Assembly: GCA_900543815.1 (NCBI GenBank)
Contig: UQST01000002.1
Coordinates: 1 to 64,000 of the forward strand
From: an uncultured Prevotellaceae bacterium
GTDB lineage: Bacteria; Bacteroidota; Bacteroidia; Bacteroidales; Bacteroidaceae
Direction: 5' to 3'
Length of the DNA: 64,000 nt
Every line of letters starts with the position of its first letter. The first letter of the stretch is position 1. Under the pieces are notes generated by a model. That model saw only the letters and a program-made list of their open reading frames with translations. It was not told where the DNA came from and searched no databases. A program made the translations under genes and the position numbers. Shown here piece after piece: positions 8,445 to 17,289 of this stretch.

Positions 8445-8452
8445 TACCTTTG
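8445..8452 (+). promoter_or_regulatory. -7 box for rplS
   Basis: TACCTTTG followed by CA, about 95 bp before the rplS ATG, so the leader is about 90 nt. The leader could hold a regulatory structure (L19 leaders are known in other Bacteroidota), but I cannot assign one by eye. Confidence 0.6.
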
Positions 8453-8547
8453 CACCCGCTTTCCCATGGGTCGCTGGCAGGGAAGAAGAGTGTGACCTGT
8501 TATGCCCATGTGCGATCGACACACAATTTTTTAATATTCAAACCAAG

Positions 8548-8916
8548 ATGGCTGATTTAATTAAAATTGCTGAAGAAGCATTTGCTACGGGCAAGATCGT
8601 CCCTGAGTTCAAGGCTGGTGACACAGTGACCGTGGCTTACCGTATTGTCGAGGGTAATAAGGAGCGCGTGCAGCTCTATCGTGGCGTGGTGATCAAGATC
8701 TCTGGCCACGGTGACAAGCGCCGTTTCACCGTTCGCAAGATGTCAGGAACTGTAGGCGTGGAGCGTATTTTCCCCGTTGAGTCTCCCAACATCGACAGCA
8801 TCACAGTGAACAAGGTAGGTAAGGTACGTCGCGCTAAGCTGTACTACCTGCGCAACCTCACTGGTAAGAAGGCCCGCATCGCTGAAAAGCGTGTGGCTTC
8901 TCAGAAGGAGGCTTAA
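8548..8916 (+). CDS. rplS: 50S ribosomal protein L19
   Basis: A 122-residue protein with the L19 signature: FKAGDTVTVAYRIVEGNKER, the RGVVI strand, FTVRKMSGTVGVERIFP and GKVRRAKLYYLRNLTGKKAR. L19 sits at the 30S-50S interface. The ATG at 8548 is chosen because the residues upstream in frame are promoter and leader, and MADLIK is a normal L19 start. A terminator follows 30 bp after the stop, so rplS is a single-gene transcript here. Confidence 0.98.
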   Translation: MADLIKIAEEAFATGKIVPEFKAGDTVTVAYRIVEGNKERVQLYRGVVIKISGHGDKRRFTVRKMSGTVGVERIFPVESPNIDSITVNKVGKVRRAKLYYLRNLTGKKARIAEKRVASQKEA

Positions 8917-8945
8917 TCTCACTGTAAGAGACAAGCAAGAGCATG

Positions 8946-8982
8946 GGGCGTGGCACCGGAGACGGAGCCGCGCCCTTTCTTT
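8946..8982 (+). terminator. Intrinsic terminator of rplS
   Basis: GGGCGTGGC (8946-8954) pairs with GCCGCGCCC (8967-8975) with one G-U pair, then TTTCTTT. Confidence 0.85.
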
Positions 8983-9468
8983 GTGTCTTGGGGCGGGCAG
9001 AGCGAACGGCTTCGCATGCTGTGCAGCCCCGCTTCCCGTGGCGCATCATATCGCATGCCGGGCTCATGCTCCCGTATTCTCCTTGTCTGACCGTCGTCTT
9101 CTCCTTATATATAATACGCGCGCGAGGGATTCGGCAACAGACTGCTTGTTGTCTGTAATGGAAATGGCACGGAGATGTCATTTCGTTCCCCGTGGTTTGT
9201 CATTGGGGCGGCAGGGGGGAGCCAGATGCCTCCTGCTGGTACTGCCAATGCTCTCCTATTTGAAAATCAGAGTTTTCCGAAGTCCATGGCGGGCGTCTTG
9301 GAGGCATTTATGGTTGCCTTGGGCGAATCTTACAGTCGGGTTTCAGAAGGTATGCAAATCCGCTCGTATAAGGGCAGAATGGAGATGGAAGTGTGGACAA
9401 ACGTCAATGAAAACAGTCGGTTTGTACATTTTCTTGGCTGCTGCTGAACATCTGTCAATGAAAAAGAG
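8983..9468. other. Intergenic region after rplS
   Basis: About 490 bases with no gene I can support. A 90-codon open frame at 9175-9447 shows no recognisable motif and no good promoter or ribosome site. A small hairpin CAGAC...GTCTG lies near 9139-9156. Purpose unknown; it may be degraded sequence. Confidence 0.5.
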
Positions 9469-9476
9469 TATATTTG
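9469..9476 (+). promoter_or_regulatory. -7 box for the GH27 gene
   Basis: TATATTTG followed by C, 79 bp before the ATG at 9555; matches TAnnTTTG. Confidence 0.5.
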
Positions 9477-9554
9477 CGTATCGTTTGCAGAAATGTGGAC
9501 ATGTGTAGAGTGCTTGTTCCTAAAGATTGCTAACCTAATATATATGTCAAACAG

Positions 9555-11765
9555 ATGAAGAAGATTCTCTTTACCATTCTCGCTTTGGCTTCCATGACAA
9601 TGGCGGCTCAGGAACTGAAGTTCCGCGTGGCGAAGTTCAAGATGGGCGATGACCCTTCGTTCAGTTCGGTGTCATTGGACGACAGCAAGTGGGAGACACT
9701 GAGCGTGTGCAAGACCTGGGACGCCCAGGGAAAGCATGTGGATGCAGCCACCGGCTGGTATCGTTTCCATGTGCTGCTCACCAAATCGATGATTGAAAGC
9801 TCCGACATGAAGGAAGTAGTGCAGTTCGCCTTGGGCGGCATCGATGATGCGGATGAGACTTACCTCAATGGCGAGCTCATAGGCAAGACGGGGCAGTTTC
9901 CCGAGGACAACGGTGGCTACCGCAGCCAATGGAGCAAGCCCCGCGTGTATAACGTGAAGCTCGACAGCAAGCACATCCGTTGGGAGCAGGACAATGTGCT
10001 GGCCGTGCGCTGCTACAGCGGCGGTCATCCCGGCGGCATGTTCCAAGGTCCGGTCATCGTAAAGGTCCCCTCACGCGTGGACGGCCTCTCGCTCAGTACC
10101 ACACAGCCCGATGCCAATACCATGCAGGTGCAGGTGGACAGCCGATTCCAGAGTGCTCTCTCGGGCACGCTCACCCTCAAGCAGGTGGATACGGACAATG
10201 GTGAGGTGCTCTCCACAGTGAGCCGCAAGTTCACGGTGAGCGAGAAGAAACCGGCCAAGTATATGCTGCAGGTAGATAAGAGCAAGCGCGTGAAGGTGGT
10301 GGCAACCTTCACTGAGAAGAAGAGCGGACGCAGCATCACCAGCGAGAGCGTCAATAAGTACATCCTCACGCCTGCCGCTCCTGCCGTTCCCCGATTCAAT
10401 ACCACCGAGCTCTACGGCGTGCGTCCAGGCTCACCTGTAATCTTTCGCTTCGGCGTGAGTGGCGATAAGCCTATTAAGTACAGCGCCGAGAATCTGCCCG
10501 AGGGGCTCGCTCTGAATCCCGACAATGGCGCGTTGAGCGGAAAGATTGACAAGGTGGGAAGCTACACCTTCACCGTCAAGGCGCGTAATGCAAAGGGCGA
10601 AGCAGCCCAGAGGTTCACCCTGCGTGTGGGCAGCAAGATAGCTCTCACACCTCCCATGGGCTGGAACAGCTGGAACTGCTGGGGCTTGAGCGTCACCCAG
10701 GACAGGGTGATGAGCAGCGCCAAGGCTCTGTTGGAGAAGGGACTTGCCGACTATGGTTATGCCTATATCAATATTGACGATGCCTGGGAAGCACCCGAGC
10801 GTAATGCCGATGGCACGATAGCTGTCAACGAGAAGTTCCCCGACATGAAGGGGCTGGGCGACTGGCTGCACAGCCAAGGCCTGAAGTTCGGCATCTACTC
10901 ATCGCCTGGCGACCGCACCTGCGGCGGATATCTGGGCAGCCTGGACCACGAGATGCAGGATGCCCAAACCTATAACAGCTGGGGTATCGACTACCTGAAA
11001 TATGACTGGTGCGGCTATGGACGTAAGCATGCCACCGAGAAGGACAACCAGACGGTGGCCAGTTACGTGCGTCCCTATCTGCACATGGAGGAGTGCCTTC
11101 GTGCACAGCCCCGTGACATCTTCTACAGTCTGTGCCAGTACGGAATGGCCGACGTGTGGAAGTGGGGCGAGGCGGTGGATGCCAACTCCTGGCGTACCAC
11201 GGGCGACATAACCGACACCTGGGAGAGTATGTACGATATAGGTTTCCGCCGCAATGCCCCTCTGTTCCCCTATGCACAGCCCGGGCATTGGAATGATCCC
11301 GATATGCTCATCGTGGGCAAGGTGGGTTGGAGCTCCAACCTACGCGACAGCCGCCTTACACCCGACGAGCAATATACCCACATCTCACTGTGGACCCTCA
11401 TGGCCAGCAATATGCTCATCGGTTGCGACATATCGCAGATGGACGACTTCACAGTGGGTCTCCTGTGCAACAACGAGGTGAATGCCGTCAACCAGGACAT
11501 ACTTGGCAAGCAGGCTGTGCGCGTGGTGGAGGACAAGGATATACAGGTGTTCCAGCGCCCGCTCGCCGATGGCAGCTATGCCGTGGGCATCTTCAATGTG
11601 GGCGACGAGGATGTGAATGTGGATATGCAGCGCTATCTCCCGCAGATGGGAGCGCAGAGGCTGACCGCTGTGCGCGATCTGTGGAGACAGAAGGACTTGA
11701 GTGCCACCGACCTCAGATACTTCTTGCCCAGCCATGGCGTCAAGTATCTGAAGGTGCGCTTCTGA
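9555..11765 (+). CDS. Secreted GH27 alpha-galactosidase-like glycoside hydrolase
   Basis: A 736-residue secreted enzyme. The signal peptide is at 1-18 (MKKILFTILALASMTMAA). A galactose-binding-like beta domain (about 20-175) and an Ig-like putative-Ig domain (about 285-355, with GVSGDKPIKYSAENLPEGL) precede the barrel, which opens with TPPMGWNSWNCWG. The expected nucleophile is Asp484 in YLKYDWCGYG. The acid/base is Asp551 in RTTGD, which fits the family RxxxD motif. A C-terminal beta-sandwich follows. GH27 members remove terminal alpha-galactose; some act on alpha-N-acetylgalactosamine or beta-arabinopyranose, so the substrate is not certain. It is transcribed alone or with the following giant protein. 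Confidence 0.93.
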   Translation: MKKILFTILALASMTMAAQELKFRVAKFKMGDDPSFSSVSLDDSKWETLSVCKTWDAQGKHVDAATGWYRFHVLLTKSMIESSDMKEVVQFALGGIDDADETYLNGELIGKTGQFPEDNGGYRSQWSKPRVYNVKLDSKHIRWEQDNVLAVRCYSGGHPGGMFQGPVIVKVPSRVDGLSLSTTQPDANTMQVQVDSRFQSALSGTLTLKQVDTDNGEVLSTVSRKFTVSEKKPAKYMLQVDKSKRVKVVATFTEKKSGRSITSESVNKYILTPAAPAVPRFNTTELYGVRPGSPVIFRFGVSGDKPIKYSAENLPEGLALNPDNGALSGKIDKVGSYTFTVKARNAKGEAAQRFTLRVGSKIALTPPMGWNSWNCWGLSVTQDRVMSSAKALLEKGLADYGYAYINIDDAWEAPERNADGTIAVNEKFPDMKGLGDWLHSQGLKFGIYSSPGDRTCGGYLGSLDHEMQDAQTYNSWGIDYLKYDWCGYGRKHATEKDNQTVASYVRPYLHMEECLRAQPRDIFYSLCQYGMADVWKWGEAVDANSWRTTGDITDTWESMYDIGFRRNAPLFPYAQPGHWNDPDMLIVGKVGWSSNLRDSRLTPDEQYTHISLWTLMASNMLIGCDISQMDDFTVGLLCNNEVNAVNQDILGKQAVRVVEDKDIQVFQRPLADGSYAVGIFNVGDEDVNVDMQRYLPQMGAQRLTAVRDLWRQKDLSATDLRYFLPSHGVKYLKVRF

Positions 11766-11790
11766 GTTTTGTGCCGCCTGAAACAGCGCC

Positions 11791-11841
11791 TGCCGCATCG
11801 TCCTTCCCCGGTGAAAAGCCTGAGGCAGGACGATGCCGGCA
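11791..11841 (+). terminator. Imperfect hairpin after the GH27 gene
   Basis: CATCGTCC near 11796-11803 pairs with GGACGATG from 11828, extended by TGCC/GGCA with one bulged base. No T run follows, so it may be a weak terminator or processing site. Confidence 0.4.
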
Positions 11842-11927
11842 ACAGCGCGGCACATTTCTCCAGACAGTACACCGTGTCGGACAATTCATCACAAACTATT
11901 ATATTGTTAACTAAAAAACTTTCTTTT

Positions 11928-14900
11928 ATGAGACGATGTTACTTTCTTGCGGCCATGATGATGGTTGCGTTGGGCCTGCAAGCCCAGAGAGAGAAGCCCG
12001 TTCCCGTGGGAACCACTGAGCTGCAGCCCAGTCAGGATACCGACGGACAGATGTACTACCTGTACAGTAAAGCAGGTGACTTCTTCTACACATCGGGCAA
12101 CAATTGGGGCACACAGGCCTCTCAGGGAACCGAAGGACACCAGGTGTATTTCCGTCCCTACCTTGATGCCGACCAGACGGAGTGGGATGGCCAGCGCTAC
12201 GTGATACGTAACTGGGCCAATGACACAAAGGGTTGGGACGACGTGTTCATTACTGGCAACTATCTGGTAAACGACTGCTCCGACCGTGGCAACAACGTGT
12301 GGTCGGCCGAATGGAACGGTGACGAGGTGCGCTTCTACGCAGCGAAGTTTGCCACGAGCGCCTTTGACGAGGCCACCTTTGGCAGCAAGGTGTACTTTGG
12401 CATCAAGCCTGACGATGGCACCACAACGCTTTGGCCCACAGGAGTCGTTCCCGAGGCAGTGCCCGTTGACTGGACTCTGGTGAAGAATGCAGACTATGAG
12501 AACTGGCTCGTGGAGCGCAAACTCTATGCTCTGGCAGAGACCTTGAAGGCCGACATTGATGCAACGCAAGAGGCCTATCCCGACATTGACCTCAGCAAGG
12601 TGGAGGCTATCTACAATGATGCCACCAGCACCGAGGATGCTCTGAATGGCGCCAGAGAGGAAATCAAAGCCGTCATCAAGGCTTATCTTGCCAATAAGGC
12701 CGGCACGACAGAGCCCGTTGACGCAACTCTGCTGATAGCCAACCCCGACTATGCAAAGAGCAACAACAATGCCGGCTGGCAGGGAACTGCGATGACGGTG
12801 AGCGATGGTTGTGCCGAGGTATGGAACAAGCATGAGTTTGACAGCTATCAGAAGATAGGCGGTCTGCCCAAAGGAATCTACAAGCTGAACCTGCACGGAC
12901 TCTTCCGCGTGGCACATCCCACCAACAAGGAGTACTATTCGGCCGATGGCGTGAACCTGCAGCCCCGCTCACGCGTAGGCTATCTGTATGGCGCGAGCGG
13001 TGATGTGACTTCCAAGGCACTGATGATGGATATCCTGGAGGGCGCTTCGAGCACCCAGCTGCACAGCACTGACAGAGAGTATGCAAAGGGCAAATGGTGT
13101 CCTGACAGACGTGCAGGTTTCACCGTATATAATAATGAGGACCTCTATTCAGAGAACACCCTGTACGTTCCCGTTACCGATGACACCCTGCGCATCGGCG
13201 TTCAGGCCGAGAAGATAGTGCCCTCTGAGGCATGGTGCGTATTCAACAACTGGAGCCTGAGCTACTGTGGCACCACCTTTGCAGCCTACGACGCATGGCG
13301 CACCGACTTCCTCCAGAAAATGTCTCTGGCTGATGGTACTCTGGCCCAAGCCACATTGCTGACTCCTTTCCGCGCAGCCGAAGAGGCAGCGAACAACGCC
13401 ACCACAGCCGAGCAAGTGCTGGAGCAGTACCAGAAGATGTACGTGCTCTACCCCCAGGTATGCCTGAGCGCTGATGCTTATGAGGCATATCAGAAGGCGG
13501 CAGAGGCCGTAAGGGCAGCTCTCAAGGCAAAACCCATGGCTTCCAGCGAACCTTTGGACCTGCTGGAGAACTATCTCAACGAATTCGTGGAACCAGGCGA
13601 GACTTACGTGCACGGCACTTATCAGTACATCATCGAGAACTGTCCCCTCAACGAGGAGGAACTGCTGGCAGAGCAGACCTATATGGACAGCCTGCTGACA
13701 CGAGCCCGCAAGCTGGACGTGAAGGAAGGCACTGACATCACCGACCTGCTGCAGAACCCCGACATGAAGAAGAAGAACTTCGAGGGCTGGACACGCACTG
13801 CGGATATCACTGACAACTTCAACTCTGGAATGGGCGAGGACGCTTTCCCCGTAGGACAAGCATTCAAGACCAAGTTCGACTTGAGCCAGAAGGTGAGCGA
13901 CATACCCGATGGACTCTATAAGCTGGAGCTCAACGGACTGTTCCGCTTCCCTGATGCCGACGAGGACAAGACCGATGAGGCACCCGTGGTACTCTACATC
14001 AACGACTTCGAGTCGCCTGTGAAGAACATCCATGTCGATGCTCAGCCCGAGGCTACAGCCGAGGACAGTGTGAACTGCTTCATCACCAACGTAGGCACAT
14101 GGCCCTATGACAATATCGGTGAAAAGGGCTACGTACCCAATAGCGTGAATGGTTGCTCGTTCGCCTTCCGCGCTGGACGCTACAAGCAGACCGTGTATGG
14201 TCTGGTGACCGGAGGCGAGATGACCATCGGTCTGAAAGACCCCCGCGAGGCCAAGAACGCGCTTGGCTGGACCGTGTTCAGCAACTTCAAGCTGACCTAC
14301 ATGGCCAAGAACATGGACGCGATGGAGGAAGTGCTCGACAGTCTGAAGTCCCGCGTATTGACTATGGATGCCAAGATGCAGTACTGCTCTAAGGATGCAC
14401 GCGACAATGCGGTGCAGATCATCGAGAAGGGCAAGGCAGCTACCGATGTCGAGGAGAAGTATGAAATCCTCAAGCAGGCCAACGAGTACATGAAGGTGCT
14501 TGCTGCCAGCGCACAGGTCTATGCCGAGCTCTCAAGCGTGCTCGACTATGTGTTCGACGCCTACTGGGCAGCTGTAGATAAGGCAGGAACCCTCTTGCCG
14601 GGTACGTCCGATATCAACGACCCCAACAACTGGACACCTGAGTACAAGGCCGCAGTGGAGTTTGAGACAGGTCTCTTCGCCACCATCGGTGACAACATGC
14701 GTGATGGAGCCTACAGCAATGACGAGGCCACAGCGCTCATCAAGCAGTTGCGACTGACTCCCATAGTGGATGTCATCTATGTGGTAGGCGACCTCAAGGA
14801 CGCCAGCACATGGAATGTGAACAGTGGTCTGTATCCTCTCACACGCCAGGCCGACGGCACCTACCAGGGCACGTTCACCGGTCTGGACCGTCATGGAGAC

Positions 14901-16505
14901 GGCGGCTATGGCAACCGCGACATGGTCTTCTTCTCCTATCAGGGCAAGCTGCTCGATGGCGCAAGCGAGCATCCCCGCTGGGTGGCTTCGGGCCGCAATG
15001 AGGTGGAGCTGCGTGAGGTGCCTGCCGCAGCCAACTATATGGCCGTGTATGGCGGCACCTGGAAGGTGACCATCAATGCAGACCGCACCAAGGCAACCTT
15101 TGAGCCTGTGGGTGAGGAACTCCTGCCCGACTACTGCTACATCGTGGGCAACCTGAAGGGTGACAGCTGGACCATCAGCCGCAACCATCCTCTGGTGCAC
15201 ATGGGCCACGGCAAGTACTATGGCGAGATAGAGATAGACGAGGAGGGCAACCATGACATCACTCTCTTTGCAGGCGGCTGGGCCACGTACAACAGCAACT
15301 GGACAGAGGGCCGTGTAGGCACTGCCGTGGAGGCCGACACTATCCAGGCCGACCGCTACGGGCAGGTCATCGCAGGCTGCGACCGCTTCTATGGCGAGCC
15401 TCGCTGGATACTGGAGCCCGGACATTACCAGGTTGAGTTCGACGCGCTGGCCATGACCGTGAAGTTCACCAAGGTGGAGGACGTGGTAGAGCATGCCGGT
15501 ACTGCCGAGGATCCATTCCATGTGGCATCACTCTTCGATATGGTGTATCTGCATCAGAGAATCCAGCCCGGACGCGTGAATTACGTTGTGATGGACAATG
15601 ACATCGACATGAGCACCATCACCAACTGGACTCCTCTCAATCTGGCAGAGAATGTCGTGGGTGACAAGGGCTATATGAACTGGATTGACTTCGACGGTAA
15701 GAACCACGTGATATACAACCTCCGCAGCCAGGGCAGCTGGTATAGCGGCATGTTCGGAGTTCTCTGTGGCGGTGTCCGCAACGTAGGCTTCTCGGGCGTG
15801 GACATTGATTGCACAGCTTCAGGAAGCGGTGTGCTGGCAGGATATGCCGGCCATGGCAACTTCAAGTTTGATGGTGTACAGCAGACCACAACGTTTGAGA
15901 ACGTGTGGGTCGAGGGCAAGCTGCACGTTGGCTCGGGCTATTGCGGCGGCCTGATAGGCAATGTGGGTGGTCCTACCACTGTGAAGAACTGCTTTGCCAA
16001 TGTGGCTATCTCTGTTGACAATGCGGAGACCGTCACCGGTGGCATCGCAGGCCGCATCAGTTCCGACTTCTCTATGGAGAATGTCTATGCCGCAGGCAGC
16101 GTCACCGGCACAGCAGTCACGACTGGTGTGATAGGTGCTGTGAAGTCAGGCTACACAGGCCACAGCATATACAAGAACGTGTGTGTGTGGAACAACTCAG
16201 AGCAGATCTTCGGTGTCGGCAATACGGAGGACGTGATGGAAGGCATCCTTTACTACGACGGCACAAACTTCAGCGACCTGCAGAAGGCTGTGGTGGCATG
16301 GGATCCCGAGGTGTGGTCATGCACCATGGAGGAAGGCTCCTATCCCGTGCTCAAGAACATCATAGGCACAGGCATCGGCAGTGTGAACGCAGGCACAGAC
16401 CAGCTTCGCACCGATGGTACCATCTATAACCTCAGCGGTCAGCGTGTGGAGAAGATGCAGAAGGGCATCTACATCCAGAATGGCCGCAAGGTGCTGGTTA
16501 AGTGA
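11928..16505 (+). CDS. Giant secreted modular protein with GLUG repeats and C-terminal sorting-type tail
   Basis: A 1525-residue surface or secreted protein. The ATG at 11928 is chosen because it begins the signal peptide (MRRCYFLAAMMMVALGLQA). Visible modules: two copies of a sugar-binding-like beta domain starting with NPDY/NPDM and containing GIYKLNLHGLFR / GLYKLELNGLFR (about 265-445 and 602-791), helical linkers, two SusE/SusF-like modules starting YVVGDLKD and YIVGNLKG (about 947-1185), then GLUG-type repeats (about 1190-1440). The last residues IYNLSGQRV...GIYIQNGRKVLVK match the C-terminal tail of many Prevotella secreted proteins, probably a type IX-type sorting signal. No catalytic domain is evident. 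The stop lies inside the first unit of an 88-bp tandem repeat. Confidence 0.85.
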   Translation: MRRCYFLAAMMMVALGLQAQREKPVPVGTTELQPSQDTDGQMYYLYSKAGDFFYTSGNNWGTQASQGTEGHQVYFRPYLDADQTEWDGQRYVIRNWANDTKGWDDVFITGNYLVNDCSDRGNNVWSAEWNGDEVRFYAAKFATSAFDEATFGSKVYFGIKPDDGTTTLWPTGVVPEAVPVDWTLVKNADYENWLVERKLYALAETLKADIDATQEAYPDIDLSKVEAIYNDATSTEDALNGAREEIKAVIKAYLANKAGTTEPVDATLLIANPDYAKSNNNAGWQGTAMTVSDGCAEVWNKHEFDSYQKIGGLPKGIYKLNLHGLFRVAHPTNKEYYSADGVNLQPRSRVGYLYGASGDVTSKALMMDILEGASSTQLHSTDREYAKGKWCPDRRAGFTVYNNEDLYSENTLYVPVTDDTLRIGVQAEKIVPSEAWCVFNNWSLSYCGTTFAAYDAWRTDFLQKMSLADGTLAQATLLTPFRAAEEAANNATTAEQVLEQYQKMYVLYPQVCLSADAYEAYQKAAEAVRAALKAKPMASSEPLDLLENYLNEFVEPGETYVHGTYQYIIENCPLNEEELLAEQTYMDSLLTRARKLDVKEGTDITDLLQNPDMKKKNFEGWTRTADITDNFNSGMGEDAFPVGQAFKTKFDLSQKVSDIPDGLYKLELNGLFRFPDADEDKTDEAPVVLYINDFESPVKNIHVDAQPEATAEDSVNCFITNVGTWPYDNIGEKGYVPNSVNGCSFAFRAGRYKQTVYGLVTGGEMTIGLKDPREAKNALGWTVFSNFKLTYMAKNMDAMEEVLDSLKSRVLTMDAKMQYCSKDARDNAVQIIEKGKAATDVEEKYEILKQANEYMKVLAASAQVYAELSSVLDYVFDAYWAAVDKAGTLLPGTSDINDPNNWTPEYKAAVEFETGLFATIGDNMRDGAYSNDEATALIKQLRLTPIVDVIYVVGDLKDASTWNVNSGLYPLTRQADGTYQGTFTGLDRHGDGGYGNRDMVFFSYQGKLLDGASEHPRWVASGRNEVELREVPAAANYMAVYGGTWKVTINADRTKATFEPVGEELLPDYCYIVGNLKGDSWTISRNHPLVHMGHGKYYGEIEIDEEGNHDITLFAGGWATYNSNWTEGRVGTAVEADTIQADRYGQVIAGCDRFYGEPRWILEPGHYQVEFDALAMTVKFTKVEDVVEHAGTAEDPFHVASLFDMVYLHQRIQPGRVNYVVMDNDIDMSTITNWTPLNLAENVVGDKGYMNWIDFDGKNHVIYNLRSQGSWYSGMFGVLCGGVRNVGFSGVDIDCTASGSGVLAGYAGHGNFKFDGVQQTTTFENVWVEGKLHVGSGYCGGLIGNVGGPTTVKNCFANVAISVDNAETVTGGIAGRISSDFSMENVYAAGSVTGTAVTTGVIGAVKSGYTGHSIYKNVCVWNNSEQIFGVGNTEDVMEGILYYDGTNFSDLQKAVVAWDPEVWSCTMEEGSYPVLKNIIGTGIGSVNAGTDQLRTDGTIYNLSGQRVEKMQKGIYIQNGRKVLVK

Positions 16506-16689
16506 GAGCGGAGGCCAAGCCCGCTTGGACTCGGCCGAACGTGAAGCAGCTCGCTCCTTTGCGAAGCCTTGGAGCAGGGTGCTGGTTAAGTGAGAGCGGA
16601 GGCCAAGCTTGCTTGGACTCGGCCGAACGTGAAGCAGCTCGCTCCTCTGCGTAGCCTTGGAGCAAGGTGCTGGTTAAGTGAGAGCGGAG
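16491..16689 (+). repeat. 88-bp tandem repeat that includes the end of the preceding gene
   Basis: Units start at 16491, 16579 and 16667 (period exactly 88 bp; two full copies and a 23-bp third). Each begins GTGCTGGTTAAGTGAGAGCG, which in the first copy is the codons for VLVK and the TGA stop. The copies differ at only a few bases (CCAAGCCCGC versus CCAAGCTTGC, for example). Each unit contains short dyads (CCAAGC/GCTTGG and GCTCC/GGAGC). Confidence 0.93.
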
Positions 16690-16730
16690 CAGGTCAACGG
16701 CCTAAGGGCCTGGCTCTGGTCTGAATAGCC

Positions 16731-16770
16731 GGGAGGCGCACATTCCCCATTGCGGGAGCGTGCGCCTCCC
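16731..16770 (+). terminator. Intrinsic terminator after the giant GLUG protein
   Basis: GGGAGGCGCAC (16731-16741) and its exact complement GTGCGCCTCCC (16760-16770), an 11-bp stem, followed by ATCTGTTT. Confidence 0.7.
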
Positions 16771-17221
16771 ATCTGTTTGTGCAGGTCGGGGCATTTCGCT
16801 CCTGTCCGGGAGAAGACCACCCCACGGATGCTTTGCAGCGGTAAGGGCAGGGATGGCGACAGCGCAGGCCCCACGGATGACAGGCAGTCAAGGCAGGCTG
16901 AGGATGCGGGTGCGTGGCCCGACATTCTGTGCTCCTTCTTGTGCAGCTTGGTTCCAGGCCAGATGTTGCAGTGCGGTGCGATGGCAGATGCAGCGTGCTG
17001 CGAAGGCGAATGCAACGCGCTGCGTTGGCCGATGCAGTGCACTGCGTTTTGCGGCCCGCTATGGCAGCACTGGCAGAGGGGCGTTTCCCGCAAGGCAGCC
17101 CATGCGGCCGTACTGTCCCTCGGACGAAGGCGGAAAGGGACGGAAATAGGGCTGTTTTGCGAACTCCACTTGACAAAAAGACGAAAAAGAGTTAAATATG
17201 TGCGGTATTTCACCTTTTTCC
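16771..17221. other. Intergenic region before gdhA
   Basis: About 450 bases without a gene. It contains array C (16968-17045). Open frames in this stretch translate the array and have no protein signature. Confidence 0.55.
16968..17045. repeat. Four-core 22-bp-period palindromic array, locus C
   Basis: Cores at 16968, 16990, 17012 and 17034 (GCAGTGCGGTGC, GCAGCGTGCTGC, GCAACGCGCTGC, GCAGTGCACTGC) with spacers GATGGCAGAT, GAAGGCGAAT, GTTGGCCGAT. The first core equals that of loci A, E and F. The right flank GTTTTGCGGCCCGCTATGG resembles the conserved right flank of E and F. It lies about 180 bp before the gdhA promoter. Confidence 0.9.
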
Positions 17222-17251
17222 TTGTCACAATGCTCAGAACTGCTAACTTTG
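17222..17251 (+). promoter_or_regulatory. gdhA promoter (-33 TTG, -7 TAACTTTG)
   Basis: TTG at 17222-17224 and TAACTTTG at 17244-17251, spaced by 19 bp, the expected Bacteroidetes arrangement. The ATG is 39 bp downstream. Confidence 0.8.
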
Positions 17252-17289
17252 TGTATGCGTAACAACAAACAAGACTAACATACAACACT

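Noticed and set aside
8453..8547. Possible ribosomal-protein L19 leader structure
   Set aside because: The leader length is suitable, but I could not find a convincing conserved pairing by eye; a covariance-model search (Rfam) would decide.
9175..9447. 90-codon open frame in the rplS-GH27 gap
   Set aside because: No recognisable motif, no clear promoter or ribosome site, and overlapping alternative frames of similar length.
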